The position numbers and the translations under genes were made by a program. Under the pieces are notes generated by a model. That model worked only from the letters and a program-made list of their open reading frames with translations, did not search any database and was not told the DNA's origin. Below, in pieces: positions 5,015-5,435 of a stretch of 5,435 nt of DNA; the first letter of the stretch is position 1, and every line of letters starts with the position of its first letter. The DNA is from Streptococcaceae bacterium (GTDB lineage: Bacteria; Bacillota; Bacilli; Lactobacillales; Streptococcaceae): assembly GCA_031259195.1 (NCBI GenBank), contig JAIRLR010000055.1, positions 1-5,435 of the forward strand, read 5' to 3'.

Positions 5015-5281
5015 GTGGCCCCAGTAATTGCGGAGCCAGCAGCAGCAGCTTCTTCAGGCTTGGTTCTTCTCCAAGATAACGGTGAACACGTAACTACTAT
5101 TGGGCAGCTTGTCTTATTTTTCGGAACCGGTGGATTTAGGGGACAAAATACACCGGTTGAACACCAAGCTGATCTGCTTGATGAGTATATGGTAATGAAA
5201 ATTGAAGTTAGACCAGCAGGCAGACGAGCATTGATTATGAAAAAAAATCCGATTGCGGTGCAGCCAGCCATACAATCTTAG
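5015..5281 (+). CDS. C-terminal piece of the broken coiled-coil gene
   Basis: This frame is the same as the preceding ORF and is separated from it by TAA (5009-5011) and one codon (CCA). It starts on paper with GTG 5015, without a Shine-Dalgarno, so independent translation is doubtful. The product begins with a Pro/Ala linker (APVIAEPAAAASSG) that matches the PPALAS end of the upstream piece in character. It continues into a compact-looking stretch with GQLVLFFGTGGF and VMKIEVRPAGRRALIMKK, ending at TAG 5279-5281. No family is recognised. An antisense frame across the same bases looks less protein-like. Confidence 0.45.
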   Translation: MAPVIAEPAAAASSGLVLLQDNGEHVTTIGQLVLFFGTGGFRGQNTPVEHQADLLDEYMVMKIEVRPAGRRALIMKKNPIAVQPAIQS

Positions 5282-5328
5282 AGATCAAGGTCATCGTGAA
5301 GCAATATATGAGTAATCGACCATTAAAG
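5282..5328. other. Short spacer between the broken gene and the right IS copy
   Basis: These 47 bases run from the TAG at 5279-5281 to the IS tip. I see no gene, terminator hairpin or promoter here. The bases next to the IS tip differ from those flanking the left copy, as expected for two separate insertions. Confidence 0.5.
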
Positions 5329-5435
5329 CAGGGCAACAGCATTTACTTTTTTTCATAAAACCGCAATAATAAACTTATGAATATACAAAAACTTAAAATG
5401 GAGATAAAATCTCTTAAAGACCCTCGCCGAACTTC
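5329..5435 (+). mobile_element. End of an ISAs1-like insertion sequence (partial, right copy)
   Basis: The tip CAGGGCAACAGC starts at 5329 and the element runs off the right edge. Positions 5329-5426 are the exact reverse complement of 1-98; the last nine bases extend the element beyond what the left end shows. The two copies face away from each other, tips inward, so the pyrB-bioDA segment is bracketed by inverted copies of one element. Confidence 0.75.
5377..5435 (+). CDS. Transposase N-terminus, ISAs1-like (partial)
   Basis: ATG 5377 opens a frame coding MNIQKLKMEIKSLKDPRRTS that leaves the window. The DPRR motif after a short amphipathic start fits the N-terminal domain of ISAs1-type DDE transposases. 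It shares its first 16 complete codons with the left copy. Catalytic residues lie outside the window. Confidence 0.6.
   Translation, partial: MNIQKLKMEIKSLKDPRRT

Larger units (their letters stand above)
4001..5281 (+). pseudogene. Exported coiled-coil protein gene interrupted by two in-frame TAA codons
   Basis: From ATG 4001 to TAG 5279-5281 one frame of 427 codons (stop included) stays open except at TAA 4172-4174 and TAA 5009-5011. No insertion or deletion is needed to join the pieces. The layout would be: signal peptide (residues 1 to about 28), globular part (to about 210), Gln-rich coiled coil (about 212-327), Pro/Ala linker around residues 330-345, and a C-terminal domain of about 80 residues. 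Each TAA is one transition from CAA, the gene's favoured Gln codon. This suggests one gene with two nonsense mutations; stop-codon readthrough or base-call errors are alternatives. pyrB and bioA end in TAA at their expected family lengths, which argues against a general UAA-sense code. Confidence 0.6.

Noticed and set aside
4936..5271. Antisense 111-codon frame over the C-terminal piece
   Set aside because: It has an uneven, Cys-rich composition and crosses the coiled-coil repeats. The plus frame continues the upstream protein in phase, so it is preferred, although the C-terminal part is not proven.

Overview
The window reads as a low-GC bacterial segment, most probably from a Bacillota-type organism. 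The PyrB sequence resembles the Bacillus-type enzyme. The RNase HII fragment has the charged N-terminal extension typical of Bacillota RNase HII. Ribosome binding sites are purine-rich and strong. Placement below phylum is not secure from sequence alone; the terminal insertion sequence and BioD style would fit Negativicutes or Clostridia, but this is recollection rather than a search result.

Layout: both window ends are identical inverted copies (98 bp, perfect) of one insertion-sequence end. Each starts with CAGGGCAACAGC and carries the first codons of an outward-facing transposase (MNIQKLKMEIKSLKDPRR...), which looks like the ISAs1 family. Inside the left copy (99-905) lies debris: a probable end of a second, different IS with a long imperfect hairpin, an RNase HII (rnhB) fragment cut at both ends, a tRNA-Lys(CUU) gene with its own promoter and one T-stem mismatch, and a possible IS-derived spacer. 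The core (906-3840) is an intact, tightly overlapping operon pyrB-bioD-bioA: aspartate carbamoyltransferase (pyrimidine synthesis), dethiobiotin synthetase and DAPA aminotransferase (two consecutive biotin steps). No other pyr or bio gene is present.

Right of the operon (3841-5328) is a regulatory-looking intergenic stretch (palindrome over a candidate -35, large imperfect hairpin, possible 14-codon ORF). It is followed by an unrecognised gene for an exported, Gln-rich coiled-coil protein. Its three pieces (signal-peptide ORF 4001-4174, coiled-coil ORF 4217-5011, C-terminal ORF 5015-5281) lie in one and the same reading frame, separated only by two TAA codons. The simplest reading is one roughly 427-codon gene inactivated by two nonsense mutations; suppressed or readthrough stops are the more exciting but less likely alternative.

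Overall the segment looks like a genome-decay or accessory region rich in IS debris, in which an intact metabolic operon sits between broken genes and two inverted IS copies. I saw no CRISPR, phage, toxin-antitoxin or known defence genes.
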